Below, piece after piece: positions 1 through 8,473 of a stretch of 48,349 nt of DNA. The position numbers were made by a program, and so were the translations under genes. Position 1 is the first letter of the stretch. Each line of letters starts with the position of its first letter. The notes under the pieces are model-generated. The model saw only the letters and a list, made by a program, of their open reading frames with translations. It was not told where the DNA came from and made no database searches. Location: the NCBI GenBank assembly GCA_035653295.1, contig DASRCB010000010.1, positions 1 through 48,349 on the forward strand. The letters run 5' to 3'. This stretch comes from DASRCB01 sp035653295. Its GTDB lineage: Bacteria > Acidobacteriota > Terriglobia > Bryobacterales > Bryobacteraceae.

Positions 1-489
1 CGCGCCGGCCTTGAACCCGTGCCGATGCGTGCGGTGCCGGTACTCGATCGGGTGTCCCGCCGCCGCGTAACGCGCCACCAGCGCCTCGGTGAACGGGTGC
101 GTTTCGTCGGTGGAATCGTCCAGCACCTGAATCTGCAGCAGCTCCCGCGGGTAATCGATCTTCAGCGTCTCGTCGATCAGCCGCTCCACCACCATTCGCT
201 CGTTATAGAGCGGAAGCTGAACCGTTACCCGGGGCAGCACCTCCCATTTCCGCTCAGCCGCGGTCCGCGCTTCCCGACGATGCTTCAGGTACCCGCGTAT
301 CATCTCGAAGCGATGCATGCCGTAGCACGACAGCACTGCCAGGATGCCGAAGTACGGGATGAGAACGGCCCAGTCGAAGAAGGTCAGATGATGGATGCCG
401 GCGAACGTATCGTCGAAAAGTGAGTTATAAAACTGCGATGTGACTGAACCGGCGAGCATCAGTGCGGGCGTGAATGGCGCTAGTCCCAT
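1..489 (-). CDS. Family 2 glycosyltransferase (cellulose-synthase-like), N-terminal part
   Basis: The gene starts at ATG 489 and stays open to the left edge, so only the first 163 residues are present. The start follows an AGGA ribosome site about five bases upstream. An N-terminal hydrophobic segment (about residues 38-55, FFDWAVLIPYFGILAVLSCY) would anchor the enzyme in the inner membrane. The GT-A fold then begins: VTVQLPLYNE around residue 90 and VLDDSTDET around 125, which holds the first nucleotide-sugar-binding aspartates, followed by HRTHRHGFKAGA at the edge. This order is typical of processive or CslA-like glucan/mannan synthases that use a UDP- or GDP-sugar. The polymer made cannot be told, because the QxxRW region lies outside the window. 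An imperfect inverted repeat sits just upstream at 507-526. Confidence 0.85.
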   Translation of the reverse strand, partial: MGLAPFTPALMLAGSVTSQFYNSLFDDTFAGIHHLTFFDWAVLIPYFGILAVLSCYGMHRFEMIRGYLKHRREARTAAERKWEVLPRVTVQLPLYNERMVVERLIDETLKIDYPRELLQIQVLDDSTDETHPFTEALVARYAAAGHPIEYRHRTHRHGFKAGA

Positions 490-506
490 TTTTTCCTCGT
501 GAAACA

Positions 507-526
507 ACGGGCCGGACCGGCCCCGT
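507..526. repeat. Inverted repeat upstream of the glycosyltransferase
   Basis: ACGGGCCGG and CCGGCCCCGT face each other around one central A, with one extra C in the right arm. It lies 18 bp before the glycosyltransferase ATG at 489, in the 246-bp gap between two divergent genes. It could be an operator or an mRNA hairpin; nothing further supports either. The rest of 490-735 shows no open reading frame I trust. Confidence 0.35.
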
Positions 527-735
527 TTGTGATGCGGCCCGTGCGGCGCATGGCTGCCGGCCGGCGTCACCTCTTACCGATGCGTCAACCTCATTCTACT
601 CTCTTTCGCTGCCTGTAACCTTAACATTCCCTAATGGAAACGCGCCGGCTTCCGGTCGTCGAAATAACAGATGCCCGCGTCTCGAACAATGTGACAATCC
701 TTAACCGTCGCACCGGCAGCGGGAGAATGGAACCG

Positions 736-1485
736 ATGCAGGTCCGCTTCGCCGCGCTCGCCGCGGCCGCGCTGGTTCTCCGCGCCGGCGATTCGCCGGG
801 CGGCGCCCGTCCCCAGTTTTTCTGGGAAGGCGACGTCACCGACTCCTGCATTATCAAAGTCCACGCCAACCAGGTCCAGGCCACGGAGGCCGACGGCAGC
901 GCCGCGCGGCATCAGCACTACCATTTCTCCGTGAAGCTGCCTGACACCAACCAGAACCTCCGGCTTCAGACGCTGCACGGGCGCGGCGTGGTTCGGTTCC
1001 TCAGCCAGCCAAGTCTCACTAACGACTACACCGCCGTCATCCGCATCGACGACCCGCAGCCCGGGTCCTCCCATTACTCCATCTCCCTCGAATGGGCGGA
1101 GTCCTCCTACGATCAGCCGAATGCGCCGCGCTCCGCGAAAACAGCGCCTGCCAACGAGGACACCGTCGCCGCCGACCACGCCGCCTCATGGTCGGGCCAC
1201 GTCACCGGCACGGTCCGCGTCAGCATTCGTGGCGGTTCCAGCTACTCCCAGGTCGTCTCCGGCGAGCTGACCGGCGAGCACGCCGATGTCGCGGAACCGG
1301 TCCCGCACCGCGCCGGCCTGAAATTCACGGTGAAGAAGGTTTCCGGCGGCGGTGAGGTGCAGGTCGTCGAAGCCCCATCGGAGTCCAACGGCTATACGCT
1401 TACCTTCGAAGTGCGCAACGGCAAGGCCACCGACAGCGATTATGCCGTCGATATCGGCTGGGCGCCTCAGGTCGCGCCAAGGTAG
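736..1485 (+). CDS. Secreted protein of unknown function
   Basis: I do not recognise this family. GGGAG at 721-725 is 10 bases before ATG 736, which favours that start over ATG 727 (only one base away) and ATG 634. The 249-residue product begins with a short signal-peptide-like stretch (MQVRFAALAAAALVLRAGD). The rest is rich in short beta-type segments, for example FFWEGDVTDSCIIKVHANQV near the mature N-terminus, YHFSVKLPD and YTLTFEVRNG, so an all-beta periplasmic or outer-surface protein is likely. Only one cysteine remains after the signal. The stop overlaps the convergent permease gene by 19 bp. No function can be assigned. Confidence 0.6.
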   Translation: MQVRFAALAAAALVLRAGDSPGGARPQFFWEGDVTDSCIIKVHANQVQATEADGSAARHQHYHFSVKLPDTNQNLRLQTLHGRGVVRFLSQPSLTNDYTAVIRIDDPQPGSSHYSISLEWAESSYDQPNAPRSAKTAPANEDTVAADHAASWSGHVTGTVRVSIRGGSSYSQVVSGELTGEHADVAEPVPHRAGLKFTVKKVSGGGEVQVVEAPSESNGYTLTFEVRNGKATDSDYAVDIGWAPQVAPR

Positions 1486-2777
1486 AAGAAGCGCAGCACG
1501 AATAACGCCGTCAGCACGTAAACCATCCAGCTCACCTCGCGCCATTGTCCGCGCGCCACCTTCAGCACCGTCCAGGCCGTAAAGCCGAGCGCCATCCCGT
1601 TGGCGATCGAGAACGTCAGGGGAATGGCCAGCATGGTCAGGAAGCACGGAATAGCGATGACCGGGTCGGCCCACGGGATCTCAACGGCGTGCATGGCCAT
1701 CATCGAGCCGACGACGATGAGCGCCGGCGCGGTCGCTGCCGAGGGAATCGCTCCGGCCAGCGGCGCGAGGAAAAGCGCCACCAGGAACAGCAGACCGGTG
1801 ACGATCGCCGTCACCCCCGTCTTCCCGCCGGCCACCACACCTGCCGCGCTCTCGATGTAACTGGTCACCGTGGACGTGCCCGCCAGCGATCCCACCACCG
1901 TGGCGGTCGCGTCGGAGAAGAGAATGCGGTTGATGCGCGGAATTTCCCGGGCTTCATTGAACAGCCCCGCCTTCTTGCCCACCGCCACCAGCGTGCCGAC
2001 ATTGTCGAACAGATCCACGAACAGGAACACGAACACGATCTCGACCAGTCCAATGCGCAGCGCGGACCGGATGTCCAGCCGAAATGCGGTCGCGCCGATA
2101 TCGCTCAGCGAATACGCCTGCGGTCGCCAGCTCACCTCCCCGAGCGCTATCCCGAGGACGGCGGTCACGACAATGCCGATGAGAATCGCGGCGCGCACAT
2201 TCCACGCCAGCAACGCCGCCATCAGCAGCAGACCGAAGATCGCCAGCAGAGTAGCGGGCTGCCGCAGATTGCCCATGGTCACCACCGTTGCCGGGCTGGG
2301 CACGACAATGCCTGCATTCCGCAGCCCCACGAAGGCAATGAACAGTCCGATGCCCACCGCCACCGCCGAGTAAAGCTCGAAAGGGATGGCGGAGACGATC
2401 ATCTGCCGCACGCCCGCCGCGGTCAGAATGAGGAACGCAATACCCGACAGGAAAACCGCGCCGAGCGCAGTCTGCCACGGCACGCCGAGCCCCTTTACAA
2501 CGGTGTAGGTGAAATACGCGTTCAGCCCCATGCCCGGCGCGAGCGCAAGGGGATACCGCGCCAGCACGCCCATTAGAATGCTGCCGAATGCCGCGCAGAT
2601 GCACGTCGCGGCAGTGACCGCCGCGATGGGCATCCCCGTTTCATGCAGGATGGAAGGGTTCACGAAGACGATGTAGGCCATCGTCATGAACGTGGTCACG
2701 CCGGCCAGAATCTCGGTGCGCCACTGCGCACCCAGCCGGTCGAATTCGAAGTAGCGCTCCAGCGCTATCCGCACCAC
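1467..2777 (-). CDS. NCS2-family purine permease (AzgA/PbuG-like)
   Basis: The 436-residue integral membrane protein opens with ERYFEFDRLGAQWRTEILAG followed by TTFMTMAYIVFVNPSIL, the signature N-terminus of the AzgA/PbuG/PbuO branch of nucleobase transporters. PGMGLNAYFTY near residue 85 is the conserved TM3 motif, and TSTVTSYIESAAGV with GGKTG near residue 300 belongs to the substrate-site region in TM10. These carriers import adenine, guanine or hypoxanthine with protons. The start used is GTG 2777, since no in-frame ATG precedes the conserved N-terminus; its ribosome site is poor. It lies 53 bp downstream of the carboxypeptidase-regulatory-like pair on the same strand. Exact substrate is unknown. 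Confidence 0.9.
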   Translation of the reverse strand: MVRIALERYFEFDRLGAQWRTEILAGVTTFMTMAYIVFVNPSILHETGMPIAAVTAATCICAAFGSILMGVLARYPLALAPGMGLNAYFTYTVVKGLGVPWQTALGAVFLSGIAFLILTAAGVRQMIVSAIPFELYSAVAVGIGLFIAFVGLRNAGIVVPSPATVVTMGNLRQPATLLAIFGLLLMAALLAWNVRAAILIGIVVTAVLGIALGEVSWRPQAYSLSDIGATAFRLDIRSALRIGLVEIVFVFLFVDLFDNVGTLVAVGKKAGLFNEAREIPRINRILFSDATATVVGSLAGTSTVTSYIESAAGVVAGGKTGVTAIVTGLLFLVALFLAPLAGAIPSAATAPALIVVGSMMAMHAVEIPWADPVIAIPCFLTMLAIPLTFSIANGMALGFTAWTVLKVARGQWREVSWMVYVLTALFVLRFFYLGAT

Positions 2778-2830
2778 GATCCATTGTGGAGCAGGCCTTA
2801 GGCTACATGGTGCCCGAGGCCAGCTTTACG

Positions 2831-4513
2831 CTATTGCAGCGCGCGGTCCAGAGCGCGCTTCACCTCATCGCGCGTGATCAGATCGACCGTGACGTTGACC
2901 TCCGCCGCCCCGGCATCGTCCTTCGCCTCCACCAACTTTCCCCGATCGGCGATCGCCGCCCACAGCGCGGGATCCTGCGCAATCGCCCACGGCTGAGTCG
3001 ATTCCAGCGCGTAAACGCGGTACGACCCCGGGGGAACAGACAGGTTCGCCACGCTCGAACCGCCTTCGACCATCGCCGAAAACTGCTGGTACGGATCGCC
3101 CGCTTCGGCGTCTTTGGGCCACGCGACTACCTGCGCCTGAGTCCCATTCTCGACTCCCGTGACCCTGACCGCAGTCTGCATCCGCTTCGACGTGAGTACG
3201 ACATACAGCGGGCCGGCCGCGCCCGGTACAATGTCGAACCCTCCGGGCGAGATCTCCCGGTCCCCAAAAGTCGCGCTGCGCACGCTCGCCTGGGTGTTCA
3301 TCACCTGTAGCCTCCACCGGCCGACAACCACATTCGGCAAAGTGAAGCTGCCATCCTTGTTTACCGTCGTCTGCGGCAACTCGCTTCCGTACCAGTCGGC
3401 GAGCGGCTGCAGCATCACCTGAAGCGGACCACCGCGCTCGGCCTGCTCCTCCGTATCCATGTGCAACGTTCCGGCAACGCTCATCGGCGCCGCAAGATCA
3501 ACCTCCGCCGTCGCCGGCGCGCCTTTGCCGATGTTGACCGTTGTCTCCCCATGCAGTCTGGGGTTGTTGAAAACGTCGGCGGTAATGGTGTAGGAGCCCG
3601 GCGCGACCGGCTGACTCCGGAACATGCCCGTCTTGAAATCGAGGAATGCCGGGAAGCCCCACATCGGCGCGTCTACCGGCCTTATCGTCACCTGAACCGA
3701 TTTCGGATCGTAAGGCTGCGTCGAGGCGAGTCGGATTTCCATCGAGCTGGCAGCGACGGTTTTGACCCGAAAATCGATGCCCCGCGCCTCGGCGCCCGGG
3801 TGCACCAGCACCGATGTGGCGCCGGTAAGCCCCGGGGTTCCGCCGTAAAACTCAGGCACGAAGGCCAGGCTCGGCGTTCGCGGATCGCCGCGCGGCAGGA
3901 ACCCATGCGGCGCCGCAAGCGCGCCAGGGCACCGCTCAAAGACGAAATAGCGGCCGGCGGGCACATCGGCGATTTGATATTCGCCGCGATCGTCGGAATT
4001 GGCGGCCCACTGCTGCCGTGGACGCCGGTTGGCCCCGTTCGCCATCGAGACCGCCCCGACCTGGCATCCGGCGGCCGGATCTCCAAACTCATCGATCAGA
4101 CTTCCGCTGATGCTGCCCATGGGCGTGAGCCGCAGCTCCACTCCGCTGACGTGCTGATCGGCGGTCACCGTGACCTGTTTGTGGTTGTCGCCCAGAATCA
4201 AGCCGCGGTTCATGTCGAAGTTCGAGTGGGACGCCTGCACGAACCAGCTGCCAGCGTCCAGATGCGTGAACGCGAAGTGCCCGGTGGCGTCGGTAACCGC
4301 CGGCGAAACCATATGGCGCAGCGGGCCCGAAAGGTGGACCTGAGCCTTCTTCACCGGCGCGTTGGTCACGTCGTTGATCACCGTGCCCTCGATGGACGCC
4401 GTCCCTGTGGCCTCGTCAGCAGAGCGCTGAATCGTGACGTTGCTCCGGAGTTCCATCTGCTGCGCGGACAGCTTCAGCACCCCGAACGTAACGAGTACCA
4501 GCAGGCGTTTCAT
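2831..4513 (-). CDS. Carboxypeptidase-regulatory-like domain protein (downstream paralogue)
   Basis: Start ATG 4513 overlaps the stop of the upstream paralogue (ATGA), so translation is probably coupled. The 560-residue protein has a short signal peptide (MKRLLVLVTFGVLKLSAQQ) and repeated Ig-like CarboxypepD_reg modules: ASIEGTVINDVTNAPVKKAQV with a TDATGHFAFTHL turn near residues 40-90, then SISGSLIDEFGDPAAGCQV with SDDRGEYQIADVPAGRYFV. A third, AGTLHMDTEEQAE, has KDGSFTLPNVVVGRWRLQV. Such stand-alone secreted beta-sandwich proteins are abundant in Acidobacteriota; roles in surface or polysaccharide binding are assumed rather than shown. No peptidase residues are present. It is followed by the purine permease on the same strand. 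Confidence 0.85.
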   Translation of the reverse strand: MKRLLVLVTFGVLKLSAQQMELRSNVTIQRSADEATGTASIEGTVINDVTNAPVKKAQVHLSGPLRHMVSPAVTDATGHFAFTHLDAGSWFVQASHSNFDMNRGLILGDNHKQVTVTADQHVSGVELRLTPMGSISGSLIDEFGDPAAGCQVGAVSMANGANRRPRQQWAANSDDRGEYQIADVPAGRYFVFERCPGALAAPHGFLPRGDPRTPSLAFVPEFYGGTPGLTGATSVLVHPGAEARGIDFRVKTVAASSMEIRLASTQPYDPKSVQVTIRPVDAPMWGFPAFLDFKTGMFRSQPVAPGSYTITADVFNNPRLHGETTVNIGKGAPATAEVDLAAPMSVAGTLHMDTEEQAERGGPLQVMLQPLADWYGSELPQTTVNKDGSFTLPNVVVGRWRLQVMNTQASVRSATFGDREISPGGFDIVPGAAGPLYVVLTSKRMQTAVRVTGVENGTQAQVVAWPKDAEAGDPYQQFSAMVEGGSSVANLSVPPGSYRVYALESTQPWAIAQDPALWAAIADRGKLVEAKDDAGAAEVNVTVDLITRDEVKRALDRALQ

Positions 4514-6186
4514 CGCGCGCCTCCCGGGGGCAGCGGCATCACTTCCGTATCCACCGTCAGGTGATCGCCTTCGTGCACCGTGACGGGTTTGCCCGCGCTG
4601 GCCAGCCGCTTCATGAAATCGGGATCGCGCCATGCGCCCAGCTCCAGCTGCTCGAATGCGTACAGCTTGTACTCGCCGGGCGTGATGCCGGTCAGTTCGT
4701 AGTGGCCGTTCTCATCGGCTGCCGTGAACTCGAAGAAGCTCAGGACGTCCGCGAACTTCCCCGCCGGCGCCAGCAGGATCCGCGGCCGCTCGTGGCCGGT
4801 CAGATCGGCGAGTGGATCCTCGGGCTGCTCCACCGTTCCGCTGACCACGCCTCCGCGCGAGCTCACCACGATGTTCAGCGCCTGACTCGTGTCCGGACCG
4901 ATCGCCATTTCCTCGGTCAGTACGTCCTGATCACCCAGCATCATGGATTTGACAAACCCGCCCTTCGGGATCGGGCTGACTCCGATGTCCCAGACCCCGG
5001 GAAACACGTTCGGGAACTGGAACGAGCCGTCCGCCTTCACCGCCTCCGTCAACGGAGCCATCATCTTCTCTGCCGGAAACAGCGAGACCTGTTCTCTGGC
5101 GAGATCTCCTGCGTTCGGTCCTTCGAGCACCAGCCGACCGGAAATCGCCACGCCCCTCGAGACAGCGACTGTTATTTCCTGCGGTCCCGGCTGTAGTTCG
5201 ACGTCCTGCACGCCGCGGTACCCGATCTCGCCGCTGGCTTGTGCGTTAACGCGATAGGAGCCGGGGATGAGGTTGATCGGGCCGAACGTTCCGTCCGCCC
5301 CGACACCCTGTCCGATCAGGTTTTCGGGCGAAACGAGACCGGTCGGCTGGAACTGCACCATCAGGCCGCCTGCCGCGGTTACGCCTTCGGGCAGCTGCAC
5401 CCGCCCATGCACGGTTGCTGTCTGCCGCGCCTCCATGTGCACTACGATGTCGCGAACCTCGACGGCCGCGCGCACATCGATCGCCGTCGCGTCCTCGATA
5501 CGCGTGACGCCAGGATAATAAGCCGGCGCGTAGACCATTTGCGGCGCCGATTCGTTCACAGCCACCACGGGCCGCACCGTCGTCGCCTGAATACGCTCCC
5601 CGTTCGCCATGAGATAGTACCGCCCGGGCAATAGCTGGTGGATCCGAAATTCACCCCGCGCGTTTGTCCCTGCGCCGTTCCGCACCTGGTAGGTGTGTTT
5701 ACCGCGCTCGATCGTGGGGACCACGGCAGAAACATGGACGTACGGTATGGGGTCATTGTCCTGATCCACCACCACCCCGGAAATCGCCGCGAATGGCCGC
5801 AGCCGCAGTTGAATGCCCTGCCTCGTCTCGCCGGCGTGCAGCCGCATTACAGCGGCGGCGCGGTCCGGCGTGGGCGCGCCGAAGAACGTGTGCTCGTATC
5901 CGTTCTCGTCCGCGGCAAGGTAGTAGCTGCCGGGCGGGGCCTGGAACGTGAACGCGCCGTGGCTGTCGGTGTACACCGAAGCTTCCATCGGTTTGGGCCC
6001 GGTGGTGGTCATTGTCACCAGCGCCATATGCAGCGGCGCGCCGGTAGCATCGTTCACCACGGTTCCACTGACGGATGCGGTCTGCGCGGGTAAGAGCACG
6101 GCCGCGGACATCGCCGCGAGCAGCCGTAACAGGGCTGCGCGGCGCCATACTGCGTGCACCACAGAATTGAACGATACCATGGGCAT
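4510..6186 (-). CDS. Carboxypeptidase-regulatory-like domain protein (upstream paralogue)
   Basis: ATG 6186 has an AGGAG site 11 bases upstream; ATG 6180 is the alternative. The 558 residues comprise a signal peptide ending near LLPAQTA (about residue 36) and at least four beta-sandwich modules: SVSGTVVNDATGAPLHMALV with DSHGAFTFQAPPGSYYLAA, ISGVVVDQDNDPIPYVHVSA with NARGEFRIHQLLPGRYYL, ATVHGRVQLPEGV, and VSGTVEQPEDP with DENGHYELTGITPGEYKLYA near the C-terminus. It shares domain layout with the next gene, so the pair probably arose by tandem duplication. Substrate is unknown. Its start region overlaps, or nearly overlaps, the start of the divergent SIS gene. Confidence 0.85.
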   Translation of the reverse strand: MPMVSFNSVVHAVWRRAALLRLLAAMSAAVLLPAQTASVSGTVVNDATGAPLHMALVTMTTTGPKPMEASVYTDSHGAFTFQAPPGSYYLAADENGYEHTFFGAPTPDRAAAVMRLHAGETRQGIQLRLRPFAAISGVVVDQDNDPIPYVHVSAVVPTIERGKHTYQVRNGAGTNARGEFRIHQLLPGRYYLMANGERIQATTVRPVVAVNESAPQMVYAPAYYPGVTRIEDATAIDVRAAVEVRDIVVHMEARQTATVHGRVQLPEGVTAAGGLMVQFQPTGLVSPENLIGQGVGADGTFGPINLIPGSYRVNAQASGEIGYRGVQDVELQPGPQEITVAVSRGVAISGRLVLEGPNAGDLAREQVSLFPAEKMMAPLTEAVKADGSFQFPNVFPGVWDIGVSPIPKGGFVKSMMLGDQDVLTEEMAIGPDTSQALNIVVSSRGGVVSGTVEQPEDPLADLTGHERPRILLAPAGKFADVLSFFEFTAADENGHYELTGITPGEYKLYAFEQLELGAWRDPDFMKRLASAGKPVTVHEGDHLTVDTEVMPLPPGGAR

Positions 6187-6205
6187 CGTGGAATCAGCTC
6201 CTCGA

Positions 6206-7237
6206 ATGCCTGACGATATCCGCAGCCAGCCGGATTCACTGGCGCGCGTGATCGACTACCAGTTCGGCGCCGGGCGCAAGGCCCTCGTCGATGCCGCCGC
6301 TGCACTGCGGGGCGCCCCGCGCGTGATCGTCAGCGGCATGGGAGCTTCGCTCTACGCGGCCATCCCATTGGCGTATCGGCTGGGGGCCAGTGGATTGCCG
6401 GTCACCGTGGTTGAAACCTCGGAACTGCTGCACTACCAGTCGGCGCTGTGCCGCGGCGCGGCCGTGGTCCTCGTTTCTCGATCCGGCAATACGGTCGAGG
6501 TGGCGAAGCTCCTGCCCGCGCTGCGCGACCTCGGCGCCACGACCATCGGCGTGACCAACGAAAGCGACAGCGCTCTCGCGCGCGAGGCCGACCACGTGCT
6601 GCTCGTCAGCAGCGGGCGCGACGAGATGGTTGCGGTCCAGACGTACACCGGCGCGGTGATGGCCATGCTCCTGCTCGGGGCCGAAACCCTGTCCGAGCCG
6701 ATGGACGACTGGCGCGCCGCCGCCGGACAAACCGTAGCCGCGGTCTCCGCCGCGATCGCGCACTTCGTGCCCGCGAGCTCGGAATGGCGCGCGTTCCTTG
6801 CCGGCGGCCAGACCATGTACGTCATCGGCCGCGGCCCTTCTTTGGCCTCGGTTCACGAAGGCGCGCTGCTGTTCAATGAAACGGCCAAGCTGCCGTCGGT
6901 CGCGGCGCCCGCGGGCACATTCCGGCACGGTCCCGTCGAGGTGGCGGGCGAGGCGTTTCACGGCATCGTTTTCGCCACCCAGGAGCCCACCCGAAACCTC
7001 GATCTCGCGCTGGCCGTGGACGTCAGCGAAATGGGCGCCGAGGTGGTGACCATCGCGCCCGAAGGCTCCTGGCCCCTGCCTCATACGCCGCATGCGTTTC
7101 TGCCCGTGGTAGAGATCGTCCCCGTGCAGCTGGCCGCGCTGCGCGCCGCCGAATGGCGCGGCATCCGCCCCGGCGACTTCCGCTACGTCTCCCAGGTCAC
7201 CACCAGCGAGACCGGCTTCAAACCGCGCGTAAGTTGA
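6206..7237 (+). CDS. Double SIS-domain sugar-phosphate deaminase/isomerase
   Basis: Two SIS domains of the GlmS C-terminal type fill the 343 residues, without a glutaminase domain. Domain one carries RVIVSGMGASLYAAIPLAYRL and the phosphate-binding VSRSGNTVEVAKLL; domain two carries MYVIGRGPSLASVHEGALLFNETAKL and FRHGPVEV. The end, RYVSQVTTSETGF, resembles the RYL.KVTET tail of AgaS/GlmD/NagB-II-like deaminases. It probably acts in the cytoplasm on a glucosamine-6-phosphate-like or related amino- or ketosugar phosphate; the substrate cannot be fixed by eye. ATG 6206 is preferred because ATG 6179 would overlap the divergent gene's start codons. Even so the two starts are only about 20 bp apart, so each promoter must lie inside the other gene. 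Confidence 0.8.
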   Translation: MPDDIRSQPDSLARVIDYQFGAGRKALVDAAAALRGAPRVIVSGMGASLYAAIPLAYRLGASGLPVTVVETSELLHYQSALCRGAAVVLVSRSGNTVEVAKLLPALRDLGATTIGVTNESDSALAREADHVLLVSSGRDEMVAVQTYTGAVMAMLLLGAETLSEPMDDWRAAAGQTVAAVSAAIAHFVPASSEWRAFLAGGQTMYVIGRGPSLASVHEGALLFNETAKLPSVAAPAGTFRHGPVEVAGEAFHGIVFATQEPTRNLDLALAVDVSEMGAEVVTIAPEGSWPLPHTPHAFLPVVEIVPVQLAALRAAEWRGIRPGDFRYVSQVTTSETGFKPRVS

Positions 7238-7244
7238 CTTTGAC

Positions 7245-7814
7245 TTACGCGACTGGAATGCCTTTGTTGGCCTGTGCTTCGGCCATGGGGCCGACCACCG
7301 GCAGCACCAGCCGATCGTTGTTGTAAGCCTTCCACATCAACAGCAGCCAGCAGATGAAGCCGCCAAGCCAGATCACCAGGCTCAAGAGAGTGACGATGAT
7401 ATGCAGACCCCAGGGCAGCACAACCGTGACGATGCTCAGGCCGATCCAGAAGATGATCCACGCGACGTTGAAGAAGATCGACTGGAAGGCGTGGAAACGG
7501 ATGCGCGGGTTTCTGTTGTATGGCGCGAGCACGAGGAACAGGATGCCGGTAACGAGTCCCGCCAGGTAGCACAGCGCTGCGGCGACGTTCTCCTGCATGC
7601 CCGCGGCGGCTGGCTGCGGCGCGTAACCGGGCTGGGGCGCATAGCCGGGCTGCGCAGTGTAACCGCTCGGAGGAGGCGGGTAGCTCGCGCCTGGAGGTGG
7701 CGGCGTTGCTGCGGGTCCAGTGGCGGGGGGCGGTCCGGCGGCAGCCGCCGGCGCTCCACACTTCGGGCAAAAGCGCCCCTCTACCGGCGCTCCGCAATTC
7801 GCGCAATATGTCAT
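7245..7814 (-). CDS. Zinc-ribbon membrane protein (DUF4870-like)
   Basis: The product starts at ATG 7814, with GGAGG 12 bases upstream, and is 189 residues long. Residues 1-20 form a four-cysteine zinc ribbon (YCANCGAPVEGRFCPKCGAP). A Pro/Ala/Gly/Tyr-rich linker with tandem PGYAPQ repeats spans about 22-70. The C-terminal half has three to four hydrophobic helices (AALCYLAGLVTGILFLVLAPY, then FHAFQSIFFNVAWIIFWIGL) typical of the DUF4870/Tic20-like four-helix family. Function is unknown. The ribbon probably faces the cytoplasm. It is divergent from recX, with 113 bp between the starts, and its end nearly meets the SIS gene. Confidence 0.8.
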   Translation of the reverse strand: MTYCANCGAPVEGRFCPKCGAPAAAAGPPPATGPAATPPPPGASYPPPPSGYTAQPGYAPQPGYAPQPAAAGMQENVAAALCYLAGLVTGILFLVLAPYNRNPRIRFHAFQSIFFNVAWIIFWIGLSIVTVVLPWGLHIIVTLLSLVIWLGGFICWLLLMWKAYNNDRLVLPVVGPMAEAQANKGIPVA

Positions 7815-7898
7815 GTTGATTATCGTCCTCCGTTCAAGACTGTATCCGATGCCGCACGCTGCTGGCAAGCGACTTTACAACGACCGCCGGATGTGCGC

Positions 7899-7910
7899 GT
7901 ACTATCGTAC
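7899..7910. promoter_or_regulatory. GTAC-TATC-GTAC palindrome before recX
   Basis: A 4+4 inverted repeat with a four-base centre lies 17 bp before the recX ATG, and a -10-like TACACT at 7908-7913 overlaps its right arm. The position over a promoter would suit a repressor such as LexA, because recX is often in the SOS regulon. I do not know a LexA box of this form for this phylum, so the assignment is a guess. Confidence 0.25.
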
Positions 7911-7927
7911 ACTCGGATCGGTATACG

Positions 7928-8473
7928 ATGGCGCTGCGCAAACCCCGGCTGCTCGACGAGACGGAGTTGATGGACTACGCTGTGCGCCTGCTCGGAGGCG
8001 CAGCGCACTCCTCGGGAGAAGTCCGGGAGCGGCTCCGGCGGCGAGCGGCGCAGGCGAAAGACGTGGACGCGGTACTCGGCCGTCTTAAAGATCTGGGGTA
8101 CCTCAACGACCGCCGCTTCGCGGAAACGTGGGCGGCATCGAGGCTGGAGAACGAAGGCCACGGGCGCGCGCGCGTGCTGCGCGATCTGCGGCAGCGCCGC
8201 GTCGCGCCCAAAGTCGCCGAGGACGCCGTGCGGCGCACGTTCGCCGGCAGCGATGAGACAGCGCTGGTCGAGCAGTTCCTCGCGAGGAAGTTTCGAGGCC
8301 GCGATCTGGGCGAGTACCTCGGCGAGGAGAAGAACCTGGCGAACGCCTTTCGGCGGCTCCGTTACGCCGGCTTCAGTGCAGGCACATCCATCCGCGTGCT
8401 CAAGCGCTACGCGCGCAATGACGAGGTGCTGGACACGCTGGAGTCAGACGAGAGCGCGCCTAGCGACTCGTGA
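7928..8473 (+). CDS. recX: RecX family regulatory protein
   Basis: RecX binds RecA filaments and limits their extension. The 181-residue product has the three-helix repeats of the family: YAVRLLGGAAHSSGEVRERL near residue 17, VLGRLKDLGYLNDRRFAETWAASR near 49, and GRARVLRDLRQRRVAPKVAEDAV near 79, with a later FRRLRYAGFSAGTSIRVLKRY block. LKDLGYLND.RFA is the family's best-known stretch. Length is normal. recA is not in the window. The gene stands alone; its last 14 bp overlap the convergent phosphatase gene. The ribosome site is weak, which with the close TACACT element hints at a very short leader. Confidence 0.9.
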   Translation: MALRKPRLLDETELMDYAVRLLGGAAHSSGEVRERLRRRAAQAKDVDAVLGRLKDLGYLNDRRFAETWAASRLENEGHGRARVLRDLRQRRVAPKVAEDAVRRTFAGSDETALVEQFLARKFRGRDLGEYLGEEKNLANAFRRLRYAGFSAGTSIRVLKRYARNDEVLDTLESDESAPSDS

